From Streptomyces sp. NBC_01551 (GTDB lineage Bacteria > Actinomycetota > Actinomycetes > Streptomycetales > Streptomycetaceae): a stretch of DNA of 64,000 nucleotides. The position numbers and the translations under genes are program-made. Under the pieces are notes generated by a model, which was not told the DNA's origin, ran no database searches, and was given only the letters and a program-made list of their open reading frames with translations. The DNA lies in the NCBI RefSeq assembly GCF_026339935.1, contig NZ_JAPEPX010000001.1, forward strand, positions 6,227,501 to 6,291,500, in the 5' to 3' direction. Position 1 is the stretch's first letter. Each line of letters starts with the position of its first letter. Positions 35,266 through 44,567 of this stretch are shown piece by piece.

Positions 35266-35303
35266 TTCCATGCGTTGGACGATGAGTATTTACATGGGTT
35301 AGA
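35266..35303. promoter_or_regulatory. Candidate ROK operator: two direct repeats
   Basis: TTCCATGCGTTGGA (35266-35279) and TTACATGGGTTAGA (35290-35303) match at 11 of 14 positions with a 24-base period, in an unusually AT-rich spot between the divergent ROK and SMP-30 genes. A separate 12-base tandem repeat (ACACGAAGTCGT, then ACACGAAGTCGC) lies at 35326-35349. Confidence 0.4.
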
Positions 35304-35379
35304 AGAACTCCTAGAGTTTCGCCGCACACGAAGTCGTACACGAAGTCGCCCCCGAGTCGCAGAAGAGAGGAGCGACACC

Positions 35380-36342
35380 ATGCACCTGACCGCACTGCCG
35401 TGTGCGCCCGTGCCGGGACGCCTCACCGAGGGGCCCGTCTGGCACGCCGGACGCGGTGACCTGCTGTGGGTGGACATCACGGCGGGCCTCGTCCACCGGG
35501 CCCGACTGGTGGCCCGCGACGACGACAGCGGTCTGCCGGACCTCGGGCCCAGGACGACCGTCAGCCTCGACCGACCCGTCGGAGCGGTCGCGCCCTGCGC
35601 GTCCGGCGGGCTCCTCGCGGCCGCCGGAACGTCCTTCCTGCGGGTCGACGGCGCCGGGGCGGTCACGGAGTTCGCCGCCCCCGTCGTCCCCGACGACGGC
35701 ACACCGCGACGGTTCAACGACGCCAAGTGCGACCCCGGCGGCCGGCTGCTGGTCGGCACCATGGCCTACGACGCGACCCCGGGCGCGGGCACCCTCTACC
35801 GCCTCGACCCCGACGGCACCGTGACGACCGTGCTGAGCCCGGTCACCATCTCCAACGGCCTCGGCTGGAGCCCCGACGGCCGGCTGCTGTACTACGCGGA
35901 CAGCCCGACGCGCCGCGTCGACGTCTTCGACCACGACCCCGTCACCGGCGCCCTCTCGGCCCGCCGCCCCTTCGCCGACACCGGCCCCGCCGGCGTGCCG
36001 GACGGCCTGGCCGTCGACACCGAGGGCCGGGTCTGGGTGGCGGTGTGGGGAGCCGGGCAGGTCAGGGCCTACATCCCCGACGGCGCACTCCACGCCGTCG
36101 TGACGGTCCCCGCCTCACAGGTGTCCAGCTGCGCCTTCGCGGGCCCGGACCTGGATCTCCTGATGATCACCACCGCGGCCGACGGTCTGACGGCCGAGCA
36201 GCTCGCGGCGGAGCCGCACGCCGGCCGGCTCTTCATCTGCCGACCCGGTGCCACCGGCTTGCCGGTCCCGCCCTTCGCCGACGACCCGGCGCAGTTGCCC
36301 GGGTCCTCCACCACCTCATACGACCCCCGAGGTTCCGCATGA
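35380..36342 (+). CDS. SMP-30/gluconolactonase family lactonase
   Basis: 320 residues with AGAGAGGAGC before the ATG. Family blocks are LTEGPVWHAGRGDLLWVDI (metal-binding Glu), RRFNDAKCDPGGRLLVGTMA, ISNGLGWSPDGRLLYYADS and GVPDGLAVDTEGRVWVAVWG. The six-bladed propeller opens sugar-acid lactones with a divalent metal in the cytoplasm. Here it probably converts galactonolactone to galactonate. It is the first gene of a five-gene operon and overlaps the aldolase gene by ATGA. The closest alternative substrate is arabinonolactone. Confidence 0.9.
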   Translation: MHLTALPCAPVPGRLTEGPVWHAGRGDLLWVDITAGLVHRARLVARDDDSGLPDLGPRTTVSLDRPVGAVAPCASGGLLAAAGTSFLRVDGAGAVTEFAAPVVPDDGTPRRFNDAKCDPGGRLLVGTMAYDATPGAGTLYRLDPDGTVTTVLSPVTISNGLGWSPDGRLLYYADSPTRRVDVFDHDPVTGALSARRPFADTGPAGVPDGLAVDTEGRVWVAVWGAGQVRAYIPDGALHAVVTVPASQVSSCAFAGPDLDLLMITTAADGLTAEQLAAEPHAGRLFICRPGATGLPVPPFADDPAQLPGSSTTSYDPRGSA

Positions 36343-36968
36343 CGACCGACCTGGTCCCCGCACTCGCCGCCGCCCCCGTGATAGCGATCCTGCGTTCCCG
36401 ATCGCCCCGCCACTTCGCCGCCACCGCCGACGCCCTCCACGAAGCGGGCATCCGGGCCGTGGAGTTCACCCTCACCACACCGGGAGTCCTGCACGCGTTG
36501 CGCGAGTACGCCGAGTCCAAGCCGGCCGGTACCGCCCTCGGCGCGGGCACCGTGATGACCCCGGCCGACGCGATGCGCGCCGTGGAAGCCGGGGCCACCT
36601 ACCTCATCACGCCGGCCACCTGCCTGGACGTCATCAGGGAGGCCCGCCGCCTCGGCGTCCCGGTGCTCCCCGGCGCCCTGACACCGAGCGAGATCGTGGC
36701 GGCGTGGCGGGAGGGCGCCACCATGGTCAAGCTCTTCCCCGCCTCGGCCGGAGGTCCGGAGTACCTGCGGGCCGTCCGGGCGCCCCTGCCGCACGTACCG
36801 CTCATCCCCACCGGAGGCATCGGCCTCGACCAGGCGCCCGCCTATCTCGCAGCGGGCGCGCGCGCCCTGGGCATGGGCAGCCCGCTGATCGCAGACGCCT
36901 GCGAGGGCGGTGACCTGGATGCGCTCCGGGAGCGCGCCGCCACACTGCTGGACGGCATCCGCTCATGA
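36339..36968 (+). CDS. KDPG/KDPGal-type aldolase
   Basis: 209 residues. The aldolase fingerprint is present: VIAILRS, the catalytic glutamate E42 in AVEFTLTTPG, GAGTVMTPADAMRAVEAGA, and the Schiff-base lysine K131 in MVKLFPASAGGPEYLRAV, then LIPTGGI. It cleaves 2-keto-3-deoxy-6-phosphogalactonate (or -gluconate) to pyruvate and glyceraldehyde 3-phosphate. The partner dehydratase makes the galactonate route more likely. It is coupled on both sides by 4-base ATGA overlaps. Confidence 0.9.
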   Translation: MTTDLVPALAAAPVIAILRSRSPRHFAATADALHEAGIRAVEFTLTTPGVLHALREYAESKPAGTALGAGTVMTPADAMRAVEAGATYLITPATCLDVIREARRLGVPVLPGALTPSEIVAAWREGATMVKLFPASAGGPEYLRAVRAPLPHVPLIPTGGIGLDQAPAYLAAGARALGMGSPLIADACEGGDLDALRERAATLLDGIRS

Positions 36969-37906
36969 CCGCGCTCGTCACCCTCGGGGAAGCCATGGCC
37001 GTCCTGGCCGCCGACCGGCCCGGCCCGCTCGCCTCCGGCACCTCGCTCCGCCTGGGGTTCGCGGGAGCCGAGGCCACGGTCGCCATCGGCGTCAGCCGCC
37101 TCGGCCACCCGGCGTCCTGGACCGGACGGGTCGGGGCCGACAGCGCCGGCACGATGATCCTCGACGGACTGCGCGGTGAGGCCGTCGACGTCACCCGGGC
37201 ACGCGTCGACGACACCGCACCGACCGGACTCATGCTGCGCGAACGCCGCACGCCCGACCACACCCGCGTCACCTACTACCGTCGCGGGCTCGCCGGATCA
37301 CGCCTCACTCCCGCCGACGTCGACCCGGAACTCGTCGCCCGGGCCCGGGTCCTCCACGTCACCGGCATCACCCCCGCCCTCGGCGACGGGCCGCGGGCCG
37401 CCGTACGGCGGGCCGTCGACCTCGCCCGAGCCGCCGGCGTCACCGTCAGCCTGGACCTCAACTACCGGGCCCGGCTGTGGACCCGGGAGGAGGCAGCGGC
37501 CGAACTGGCCGACCTCGTCACCCGCGCGGACATCGTCTTCGCCGGTCCCGACGAGGCCTCGCTGGCCGTCCCCGAGGCCGAACCCGCCACCATGGCGCGG
37601 ACCCTGCTCGACCTCGGCCCGCGCGAAGCCGTACTGAAACTCGGCGCCAGGGGTGCCGTCGCCGTCAGGCGCGGCGCCGAGGCCGTCCAGGACGTCGTGC
37701 CGGTCACCCTGGTGGATCCGATCGGCGCAGGCGACGCCTTCGTCGCCGGATACCTCGCCGGACTCCTCGACGGCACTCCCCTCCCGGGCCGGCTCCTGCT
37801 CGCCGCGACGTGCGGGGCCTTCGCGGTGGCCGCGTCCGGCGACTGGGAGGGCCTGCCCCGGCGCGCCGAACTGGGCCTCCTCCAGGGAGCGGACGTCACC
37901 CGCTGA
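36965..37906 (+). CDS. PfkB-family sugar kinase, 2-keto-3-deoxygluconate/galactonate kinase-like
   Basis: 313 residues. PfkB signatures: the N-terminal LGEAMAVLAADRPGPLA, GFAGAEATVAIGVSRLGHPA, a VSLDLNYRARLW segment typical of KDG kinases, and the anion-hole/catalytic DPIGAGDAFVAGYLAGLL. It phosphorylates 2-keto-3-deoxygalactonate for the aldolase encoded just upstream. The start overlaps the aldolase stop by four bases. An 83-base gap follows before the SDR gene. Confidence 0.9.
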   Translation: MTALVTLGEAMAVLAADRPGPLASGTSLRLGFAGAEATVAIGVSRLGHPASWTGRVGADSAGTMILDGLRGEAVDVTRARVDDTAPTGLMLRERRTPDHTRVTYYRRGLAGSRLTPADVDPELVARARVLHVTGITPALGDGPRAAVRRAVDLARAAGVTVSLDLNYRARLWTREEAAAELADLVTRADIVFAGPDEASLAVPEAEPATMARTLLDLGPREAVLKLGARGAVAVRRGAEAVQDVVPVTLVDPIGAGDAFVAGYLAGLLDGTPLPGRLLLAATCGAFAVAASGDWEGLPRRAELGLLQGADVTR

Positions 37907-37989
37907 CCGGTCAGTCCCGGCGACCCCCCCGCCCACTCCACCCTCACCCCGCTCCACCCCACCACCACTCCACCCACGAAAGACCAGCC

Positions 37990-38742
37990 ATGAACCGATT
38001 CACAGGGCGGACCGCCGTCGTCACCGGCGCCTCGTCCGGCATCGGCGCAGCCAGCGCCGTACGTCTGGCCGCCGAAGGGGCTGCCGTCGTCCTCGCCGAC
38101 ATAGACGAGGCGGCGGGCACCGCACTCGCGCGGAAGATCCGCGACGAGGGCGGCCGCGCGGAGTTCGTGCCGTGCGACGTCTCTTCCGAACAGGAGTGGC
38201 GCGGCCTGAAAGAGCGCACGCACACGCTGTTCGGCCCGGTGGCCATCGTGCACAGCAACGCCTTCACGCACACGCCCGCGCCCGCCCACGAACTGCCCGG
38301 CAGCGACTGGGACCGTGACATGGCCGTCAACCTCAAGGCGCCCTACCTGGCCGTACGGACCTTCCTCGACGACCTGCGCGCCGCCCGCGGCTCCTTCGTC
38401 GCCACGTCCAGCGTGCACGCGCTGTGCAGCCTGCCGGGGTACCCCGCCTACGCCGCGGCGAAGGGAGGCATGTGCGCGCTCGTCCGCCAGCTCGCGGTCG
38501 AGTACGGACCGGACGTGCGGTTCAACTCCGTGCTGCCCGGCCCCATCCTCACCGAGAACTGGCAGGACGTGGACGAGGAGGGCCGTCTGCTCTCTGCACG
38601 TGCCACAGCGCTCGGACGGCTGGGCCACCCCGACGAGGTAGCGGCCGCCGTCGCCTTCCTCGCGTCCGACGACGCCTCGTACATCACCGGCACGAACCTG
38701 ACCGTGGACGGCGGCTGGACCGTGAAGAAGGAGTCCAAGTGA
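37990..38742 (+). CDS. Classical SDR, probable galactose (or related aldose) 1-dehydrogenase
   Basis: 250 residues. Cofactor site TGASSGIGAASAV, DI (NAD-type acidic residue) in VVLADIDEA, a serine in ATSSVHALC, Y154 and K158 in YPAYAAAKGG, and the closing TVDGGWTVKK. In this operon it would supply the first step, oxidation of galactose to its lactone; that is inference from the neighbours. The NNAG-like motif is replaced by HSNAFTH, mildly unusual. It overlaps the dehydratase gene by GTGA. Confidence 0.85.
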   Translation: MNRFTGRTAVVTGASSGIGAASAVRLAAEGAAVVLADIDEAAGTALARKIRDEGGRAEFVPCDVSSEQEWRGLKERTHTLFGPVAIVHSNAFTHTPAPAHELPGSDWDRDMAVNLKAPYLAVRTFLDDLRAARGSFVATSSVHALCSLPGYPAYAAAKGGMCALVRQLAVEYGPDVRFNSVLPGPILTENWQDVDEEGRLLSARATALGRLGHPDEVAAAVAFLASDDASYITGTNLTVDGGWTVKKESK

Positions 38743-39884
38743 AGATCACATCCCTGAGGACCCACCTCGTCGCCCCCCGCTGGTGCTTTCTGCGCGTGGA
38801 CACCGACGAGGGCATCACCGGCTGGGGCGAACCGGTCGTCGAGGGCCGTGCGCACACTGTCGCCGCGGCCGTCGAGGAACTGTCCGACTACCTCGTGGGC
38901 CAGGACCCGATGCGCATCGAGGACCACTGGCAGGTCCTCACCAAGGGTGGCTTCTACCGCGGCGGCCCCGTCCTGTCCAGCGCGGTCGCGGGCATCGACC
39001 AGGCACTGTGGGACATCGCGGGCAAGGCGCTGGGCGTGCCGGTGTGGCAGCTGCTCGGCGGCAACGTCCGGGACCGGGCACGGGTGTACAGCTGGATCGG
39101 CGGCGACCGGCCGACCGACGTCGCCCAGCAGGCAGCCGCCCGCAAGGCCGAGGGCTTCACGGCCGTCAAGATGAACGCCTCGCCCCAGCTGGAACTGATC
39201 GACACGCCGCGGGCCGTCCGCGACATCGTCGAACGGGTGGAGAGCGTCCGCTCGGAGGTCGGCGACGGCTTCGACATCGCCGTGGACTTCCACGGCCGCC
39301 TCACCCTCCCCATGGCACGGCGGGTGCTTCCCCTCCTGGAGCCGTACCTGCCGTTCTTCGTCGAGGAACCGGTGGTCCCCGAGATGAGCGCCCACATCGG
39401 CGAGATCGTGCGCTCCACCAGCATCCCCATCGCCACCGGAGAACGGCTCTACTCCCGGTGGGACTTCAAGACGGTGCTCCAGCAGGGGATCGCCGTGGCC
39501 CAGCCCGACCTCTCGCACGCCGGCGGGATCTCGGAGGTGCGGCGCATCGCGGCGATGGCGGAGGCCCACGACGTCTCCCTCGCGCCGCACTGCCCGCTCG
39601 GCCCGATCGCGCTGGCCGCCTGCCTCCAGGTCGGCTTCGCCACACCCAACCTGCTGATCCAGGAGCAGAGCCTCGGGATCCACTACAACGCCGGGTCGGA
39701 CCTGCTGGACTACCTCACCGACCGGTCCGTCTTCCGTTACGAGGACGGCCACGTCGCCCTGCTCACCGCACCCGGACTGGGCATCGACGTCGACGAGAAG
39801 GCCGTCGAACGCGCCGCCGAGACGGGCCATCGGTGGCGCAACCCGGTGTGGCGACGGGCCGACGGCTCCCTCGCCGAATGGTGA
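38739..39884 (+). CDS. dgoD: D-galactonate dehydratase
   Basis: 381 residues from a GTG at 38739 that overlaps the SDR stop. An enolase-superfamily acid-sugar dehydratase: metal ligands D183, E209 and E235 (AVDFHGR, FFVEEPV, IATGERLYSRWDF), and catalytic H185 and H285 (APHCPLGPIAL). These positions coincide with those of E. coli DgoD as I recall them, and the length is the same class. It dehydrates D-galactonate to 2-keto-3-deoxygalactonate. Last gene of the oxidative galactose operon. Confidence 0.92.
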   Translation: MKITSLRTHLVAPRWCFLRVDTDEGITGWGEPVVEGRAHTVAAAVEELSDYLVGQDPMRIEDHWQVLTKGGFYRGGPVLSSAVAGIDQALWDIAGKALGVPVWQLLGGNVRDRARVYSWIGGDRPTDVAQQAAARKAEGFTAVKMNASPQLELIDTPRAVRDIVERVESVRSEVGDGFDIAVDFHGRLTLPMARRVLPLLEPYLPFFVEEPVVPEMSAHIGEIVRSTSIPIATGERLYSRWDFKTVLQQGIAVAQPDLSHAGGISEVRRIAAMAEAHDVSLAPHCPLGPIALAACLQVGFATPNLLIQEQSLGIHYNAGSDLLDYLTDRSVFRYEDGHVALLTAPGLGIDVDEKAVERAAETGHRWRNPVWRRADGSLAEW

Positions 39885-40506
39885 CGGGGAGGAGGGGGGC
39901 TGCTGCCGCCCGCCCAATGGACCGGCCAGGCCCTCACCGGTCCGCAGGGGACGGCGTGGGCATCTGGTCGTGCTCGGCGTTCGGCAGGGCCGAGGGGAAC
40001 GACCTCCGGGAGCGGCGGACCCGGAGCACCCGTCCCTTCGGCCGCAGGGGCCCGGCGGCCGAGCAGCGCTGGAACGAGCCCACCGGGCAGGCACTCTCGC
40101 GCCGCTAGTCAAACAGATTCAGACATGTTCCGAAGGAAAACAACAGCCTTGGATGTGTCGGTGGCGGCGCCCGCGGCGTCCGGTTCCATACGGGTGCCCG
40201 TCCTGCGATTTCGACGGCGTCACCCCCGATGGCAGCCGCAGGGGCGGTCTTGCGGCTCTACGGCATCCCGGGAGGTCACGGGGGCGCATCAATCCGAAAC
40301 CCCCGCTTCACGCTGTTGACTTATGGCGGAAACAGCGATTTTCTCTGTTGCATCAAGTTTGAAAACGGCCGACTGTGGCGGATTCCCCCAGTGAGGAGGT
40401 CCGCAGCCCCGGGCGGCGATCACGACGACGGCCGGCCCCGAACCCCACCCCATCGCACGTGCCCCACTGGTCGCCCGGAGCGACCCGTCCAAGCAAAGGG
40501 ATCGAC
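39885..40506. promoter_or_regulatory. 620-bp leader and promoter region of the AraFGH-like importer
   Basis: No gene could be supported. Near 40311-40337 an inverted repeat CGCTGTT...AACAGCG overlaps a TTGACT (40316-40321), in the most AT-rich part of the gap, and could be promoter plus operator. No copy of the LacI-type palindrome is present. The stretch from 39900 to 40120 holds only unremarkable open frames. Confidence 0.35.
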
Positions 40507-41559
40507 ATGCTCACTCACCACCACCACCGCCGTCCGGTAGCGGCCGCGGCCCTGGGCCTGGCCACGATGCTCGTCCTGTCCTCGTGTTCCAGTGGCCAGG
40601 AGACGACGGGCGGGACCGCGGACGTGGGGAAGGTCGAAGGGAAGATCTCCCTGACCTATCTGCAGAAGCAGGGCGACCAGGAGTACTTCATCGGCGAGGC
40701 CGCCGGCGCGAAGGCGAAAGCGAGTGAGCTCGGGATCGACCTGAAGGTGGTGAACCTGGGCAACGACGCGAACAAGACGGTGAGCGAGGCTCAGGCGGCC
40801 ATCTCGCAGAAGAGCAACGGGCTGATCGTGGTCGTTCCCGATCCGGCCGTGGGCCCGCAGGTCGTACAGCTGGCGAAGACCGGCAAGGTGGCGCTCCTGA
40901 CGTCGGACGACCAGATCTGCAGCACCGGCCCGGACCCCTCCGCCTGCGGCGGCGATGCCCTGGTGCCCCGCATCGGGTTCAGCGGCGAGCAGATGGGCGG
41001 CGAGGTCGGCAAGCGGGCCGCCGAGGAATTCAAGAAGGCCGGCTGGAACCCGGCGGAGACGCGGACGATATCGGCCTGGAAGCAGGACGTCACCGTCTGC
41101 ACCGACCGTGTCAACGCCTCGAAGAAGGCGTTCGCGGAGGCCGCGGGCGCGCCGGTGCAGAACATCGACGTGCCGACGGACAACTCCCCGACGGGCGCGC
41201 AGGACAAGATCGCCGCGACGATCACCGCCAACGCCTCCGTGAAGCACTGGGTGGTCTGGGGGTGCAACGACGAGAACGTCCAGGGCGGTGTCACCGCCCT
41301 GGAGAACGCCGGCTTCAAGGCCGACGACGTGATCGGCGTCGGCCTCGGCGCCTACCTCGCCTGCAAGAACTGGAGTTCCGGCAAGCCGTCCGGGATGAAG
41401 GCCGCGCTCTTCATCAACGGCAAGGACGTCGGCGCCCTGGCGGTGCAGACGATGTACGACAAGCTCAAGAACGGCAAGGACTTCCCCAAGGAAGCCTTCG
41501 CCCCGACCAAGATGGTCGACCCCTCCACCTGGAAGGACGCGGGCGTCACCTGCGGCTGA
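40507..41559 (+). CDS. Sugar ABC transporter substrate-binding lipoprotein, AraF-like
   Basis: 350 residues. Lipoprotein signal ending LVLSSC-S. The fold is the periplasmic-binding-protein type I: GKISLTYLQKQGDQEYFIGE, SNGLIVVVPDP, KVALLTSDDQICS, HWVVWGCNDENVQGG. The TYLQKQGDQEYF start and overall pattern resemble arabinose-binding AraF. It captures a monosaccharide outside the membrane for the ATPase and permease encoded next. Arabinose, galactose or a sugar acid are all possible. The position between the galactonate and galactose operons favours a component of arabinogalactan. Confidence 0.9.
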   Translation: MLTHHHHRRPVAAAALGLATMLVLSSCSSGQETTGGTADVGKVEGKISLTYLQKQGDQEYFIGEAAGAKAKASELGIDLKVVNLGNDANKTVSEAQAAISQKSNGLIVVVPDPAVGPQVVQLAKTGKVALLTSDDQICSTGPDPSACGGDALVPRIGFSGEQMGGEVGKRAAEEFKKAGWNPAETRTISAWKQDVTVCTDRVNASKKAFAEAAGAPVQNIDVPTDNSPTGAQDKIAATITANASVKHWVVWGCNDENVQGGVTALENAGFKADDVIGVGLGAYLACKNWSSGKPSGMKAALFINGKDVGALAVQTMYDKLKNGKDFPKEAFAPTKMVDPSTWKDAGVTCG

Positions 41560-41694
41560 GCCCGAGCCCGCCGGCCAGGCCGGGTGCGGCCGCCCGCAGC
41601 GGCGGCCGTACCCGCCACCCGTCCAGACCACCACCGCCGACCAGCAGCGTCGCCGGCGCGAACGCCCCACGTAACCCCAGCTTGCGAGGCCCCC

Positions 41695-43284
41695 ATGACC
41701 ACAGCCGGCACAGAGCCACCCGCCCCCGCCCAGGATCCCGGCGAAGAGATCTCCGTCGAGAACATCACCAAACGGTTCGGCGCGGTGCAGGCGCTCAGCG
41801 GCGTCACGCTCACCTTCCCCCGGGGCCGAGTGACCGCCCTCATGGGGGAGAACGGCGCGGGCAAGTCGACCCTGCTGAAGATCCTCACCGGTGACCATCA
41901 GCCCACCGAGGGGAGCATCCTCTGGGACGGGCGTCCGCGGACCCTGTCGTCACCGCACGACGCCCACAAGGCCGGGATCCGCATCATCCCGCAGGAGCCC
42001 GAGATCATCCCGCACGTCTCGGTCGCCGAGAACGTGTACGCGGGGGCCCTGCCGCGCACCGCCCTGCGCCGCCTCGACCGGGCAGAGCTGCGCCGCCGCA
42101 TCACCGCGGACCTGGCCCGGCTCGGCTTCGAGAAGGTCATCCACCCCGATCAGCTGGGATCCGAACTCACTCCCGCACAACGCCAGTTGGTGGAGATCCT
42201 GCGGGCGCTGACCGGTGACGCCAAGGTCATGGCCTTCGACGAGCCCACCTCCTCCCTCTCCGAGAACGAGGTCGAAGCGCTCTTCGGCCTGATCGACCGG
42301 CTCCGGGACCAGGGCATCGCCGTCATCTACGTCTCCCACCGCATGAAGGAGATCTTCCGCCTCGCCGACCGCATCGCCGTCCTGCGCGACGGCACGGTCG
42401 CCGGCGTGCTGGAAGCCCGCGACACCAACGAGGGGGAGGTCGTCCGCCTGATGGTGGGCCGTGATCTGTCCTCCCTGTTCGTACGACAGGAGGCCGTCCG
42501 CGACGAGGTGGTCCTCCAGCTGGAGGGCGTCACCACGGACGACGTCAGCGGTATCGACCTCCACGTCCGTGCCGGAGAAGTGGTCGCCCTGGCCGGACTC
42601 ATGGGTGCCGGACGGTCCGAGCTGGCCCTCGCCCTCGCCGGCGACCGGCCCATCCGATCGGGTCGTGTCTCCGTCAACGGCCGTCCCCTGCATCTGCGCA
42701 GCCCCAGGGACGCCATCCGCGCGAGCATCGGATTCGCCCCCGAGGAACGCAAGGCCCAGGCGCTGTTCCTCCACCGCTCCATCCGGGACAACACCTCCCT
42801 GGTGAGCCTGGACCGGCTGCGCCGCTGGCGCTTCGTCCGGAGCCGCCAGGAGAGGGCGGTGGCGCAGGACTTCTCCGACAGGCTCCGGGTGCGCACCCCC
42901 TCGATCGAGCACGAAGTGCGCAAACTGTCGGGCGGCAACCAGCAGAAGGTCGTGCTCGCCCGCTGGCTGCTGCGCAAGCCCAAGGTCCTGATCCTGGACG
43001 AACCGACGCGCGGGATCGACATCGGCGCCAAGGCCGAGATCTACCGCATCATCGCCGACCTCGCCCGGGAGGGGGTCGCCCTGCTGGTGATCTCCTCCGA
43101 ACTCCCCGAGGTCCTGGGCCTCGCCGACCGGATCGTCGTGATGCAGAACGGGCGCATCACAGGCGAACTGGGCCGGTCGCAAGCCACCGAGGAAGCCATC
43201 CTCAACCTCGCCATGGCAGACGACCTCGCCCCCGTCGCATCAGACCGAACGCTCACCGACTCCGCCGATGGAGACGCTCGATGA
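41695..43284 (+). CDS. Sugar ABC transporter ATP-binding protein, two ABC domains (AraG/RbsA/MglA type)
   Basis: 529 residues. First ABC: Walker A GENGAGKST, a degenerate signature LTPAQRQLVEI and Walker B VMAFDEPTS. Second ABC: weak Walker A GLMGAGRSE, signature LSGGNQQKV and Walker B VLILDEPTRGIDIG. A degenerate second Walker A is normal for this family. It powers the importer at the membrane. The gap of 135 bases from the binding-protein gene is longer than between the other parts; the permease start overlaps this stop (ATGA). Confidence 0.93.
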   Translation: MTTAGTEPPAPAQDPGEEISVENITKRFGAVQALSGVTLTFPRGRVTALMGENGAGKSTLLKILTGDHQPTEGSILWDGRPRTLSSPHDAHKAGIRIIPQEPEIIPHVSVAENVYAGALPRTALRRLDRAELRRRITADLARLGFEKVIHPDQLGSELTPAQRQLVEILRALTGDAKVMAFDEPTSSLSENEVEALFGLIDRLRDQGIAVIYVSHRMKEIFRLADRIAVLRDGTVAGVLEARDTNEGEVVRLMVGRDLSSLFVRQEAVRDEVVLQLEGVTTDDVSGIDLHVRAGEVVALAGLMGAGRSELALALAGDRPIRSGRVSVNGRPLHLRSPRDAIRASIGFAPEERKAQALFLHRSIRDNTSLVSLDRLRRWRFVRSRQERAVAQDFSDRLRVRTPSIEHEVRKLSGGNQQKVVLARWLLRKPKVLILDEPTRGIDIGAKAEIYRIIADLAREGVALLVISSELPEVLGLADRIVVMQNGRITGELGRSQATEEAILNLAMADDLAPVASDRTLTDSADGDAR

Positions 43285-44312
43285 CCACCACCCAGACGCC
43301 GGCCACCACCGAGAACCTGCCCGCTCCGGCGCGGAAGACCGCAGGAGCCCTGCTCTCCTCCCTCGGCGGGCAGAACCTCAGCCTGATCGGCGCCCTCGTC
43401 CTCGTCCTGGCCCTGTTCGGGTTCCTCAACGACAACTACCTCAGCCTCGCCAACATCCAGGTCATCGGTGAGGCGGTGACGATCACGGGGCTGCTCGCCA
43501 TCGTCCAGACAGTCGTGATCATCTGCGGTGGCCTCGACATATCCGTCGGCTCGCAGGCCGGCTTGGCGTCCGTCGTGAGCGCCATGGTCTTCACGTCCAA
43601 CGGATCCAACCCCTACCTCGGTATGGCCGCCGCGATCGGCATAGGCATCCTCGTCGGCGTGGTCAACGGCGTCGCCATCGTCTACGGCCGAGTCAACCCC
43701 ACCATCGCGACGCTCGCGGGCCTGGCCGCCTACAAGGGCGTGGCCCAGCTCGTCTCCCACGGCCGCGCGCAGGGCTACGTCCTCAACGATCCCCTCTTCG
43801 TGTTCCTCGGCCGGGGGAAGATCGCCGGGGTACCGGTGATGATCTGGATCCTGGTCGTCGTGGCGCTGGCGGTGCACGTCATGCTGAAGTACACGGACAT
43901 CGGCCGCAACGTCTACGCGATCGGCGGCAACGACACCGCGGCGCGCCTGGCGGGTATCAACATCAACAAGTACCTGGTGGCCGTGTACGCGCTCATCGGA
44001 GTGGTCGCGGCGGTCGCGGGCATCCTGCTGACCGCGCGGACCGGCTCGGGGCAGCCCGTCTCGGGAAGCGAAGGCCTCGAACTCAAGGCGATCACGGCGG
44101 CGGCGCTGGGTGGCTGTGCGCTCAAGGGCGGCAAGGGCGGCATCGGCGGCACGCTCCTGGCCGTGGCGCTGCTCGGCGCGCTGGAGAACGGACTGACCGT
44201 CGAGGGCATCAACACCTTCTGGCAGAACGTGGCCCAGGGCGCCCTCCTCGTCGCCGCCGTCGTCATCCAGCAACGCCGCAGCGGCGAACGGGCCGTGGGA
44301 CTGCCCCACTGA
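43281..44312 (+). CDS. Sugar ABC transporter permease (AraH/RbsC type)
   Basis: 343 residues with about nine to ten membrane segments. Typical blocks are VIICGGLDISVGSQAGLASV, NPTIATLAGLAAYKGVAQLV, IGGNDTAARLAGININKY (coupling-helix region) and AITAAALGGCALKGGKGGIG. It forms the membrane channel of the importer with the upstream ATPase and lipoprotein. Translation is coupled to the ATPase gene. Confidence 0.93.
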   Translation: MTTTQTPATTENLPAPARKTAGALLSSLGGQNLSLIGALVLVLALFGFLNDNYLSLANIQVIGEAVTITGLLAIVQTVVIICGGLDISVGSQAGLASVVSAMVFTSNGSNPYLGMAAAIGIGILVGVVNGVAIVYGRVNPTIATLAGLAAYKGVAQLVSHGRAQGYVLNDPLFVFLGRGKIAGVPVMIWILVVVALAVHVMLKYTDIGRNVYAIGGNDTAARLAGININKYLVAVYALIGVVAAVAGILLTARTGSGQPVSGSEGLELKAITAAALGGCALKGGKGGIGGTLLAVALLGALENGLTVEGINTFWQNVAQGALLVAAVVIQQRRSGERAVGLPH

Positions 44313-44567
44313 CACGGCGGGCGCGATGGTAGTGAGGGGAGCAAGGGCTTTCGGCACACGCCGCCGCTATTCGTCATAGGTGCTCGCGCGGACAAATGAG
44401 TGGGGACGGCCACCGGGGCTGGTCAATGGGATACGCATCCCGGTAAATCCGGCCTTCGGTACGAAAGTTCGGCGGATCAGGCCTTGCGTACCCCTTGCCC
44501 ACGCTTATTGGGTGCAGTGTACAATTGATCTCCGTCTGGAATTCGCTAGAGAGCAACGGGTGGGACT

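Noticed and set aside
36339..36968. Aldolase assigned to gluconate (KDPG) metabolism
   Set aside because: Sequence alone cannot separate KDPG from KDPGal aldolases; the co-operonic DgoD makes the galactonate route the better reading.
39885..40506. Short open frames in the 620-bp gap
   Set aside because: Low coding bias and no start signals; the stretch is better seen as a leader with a promoter.
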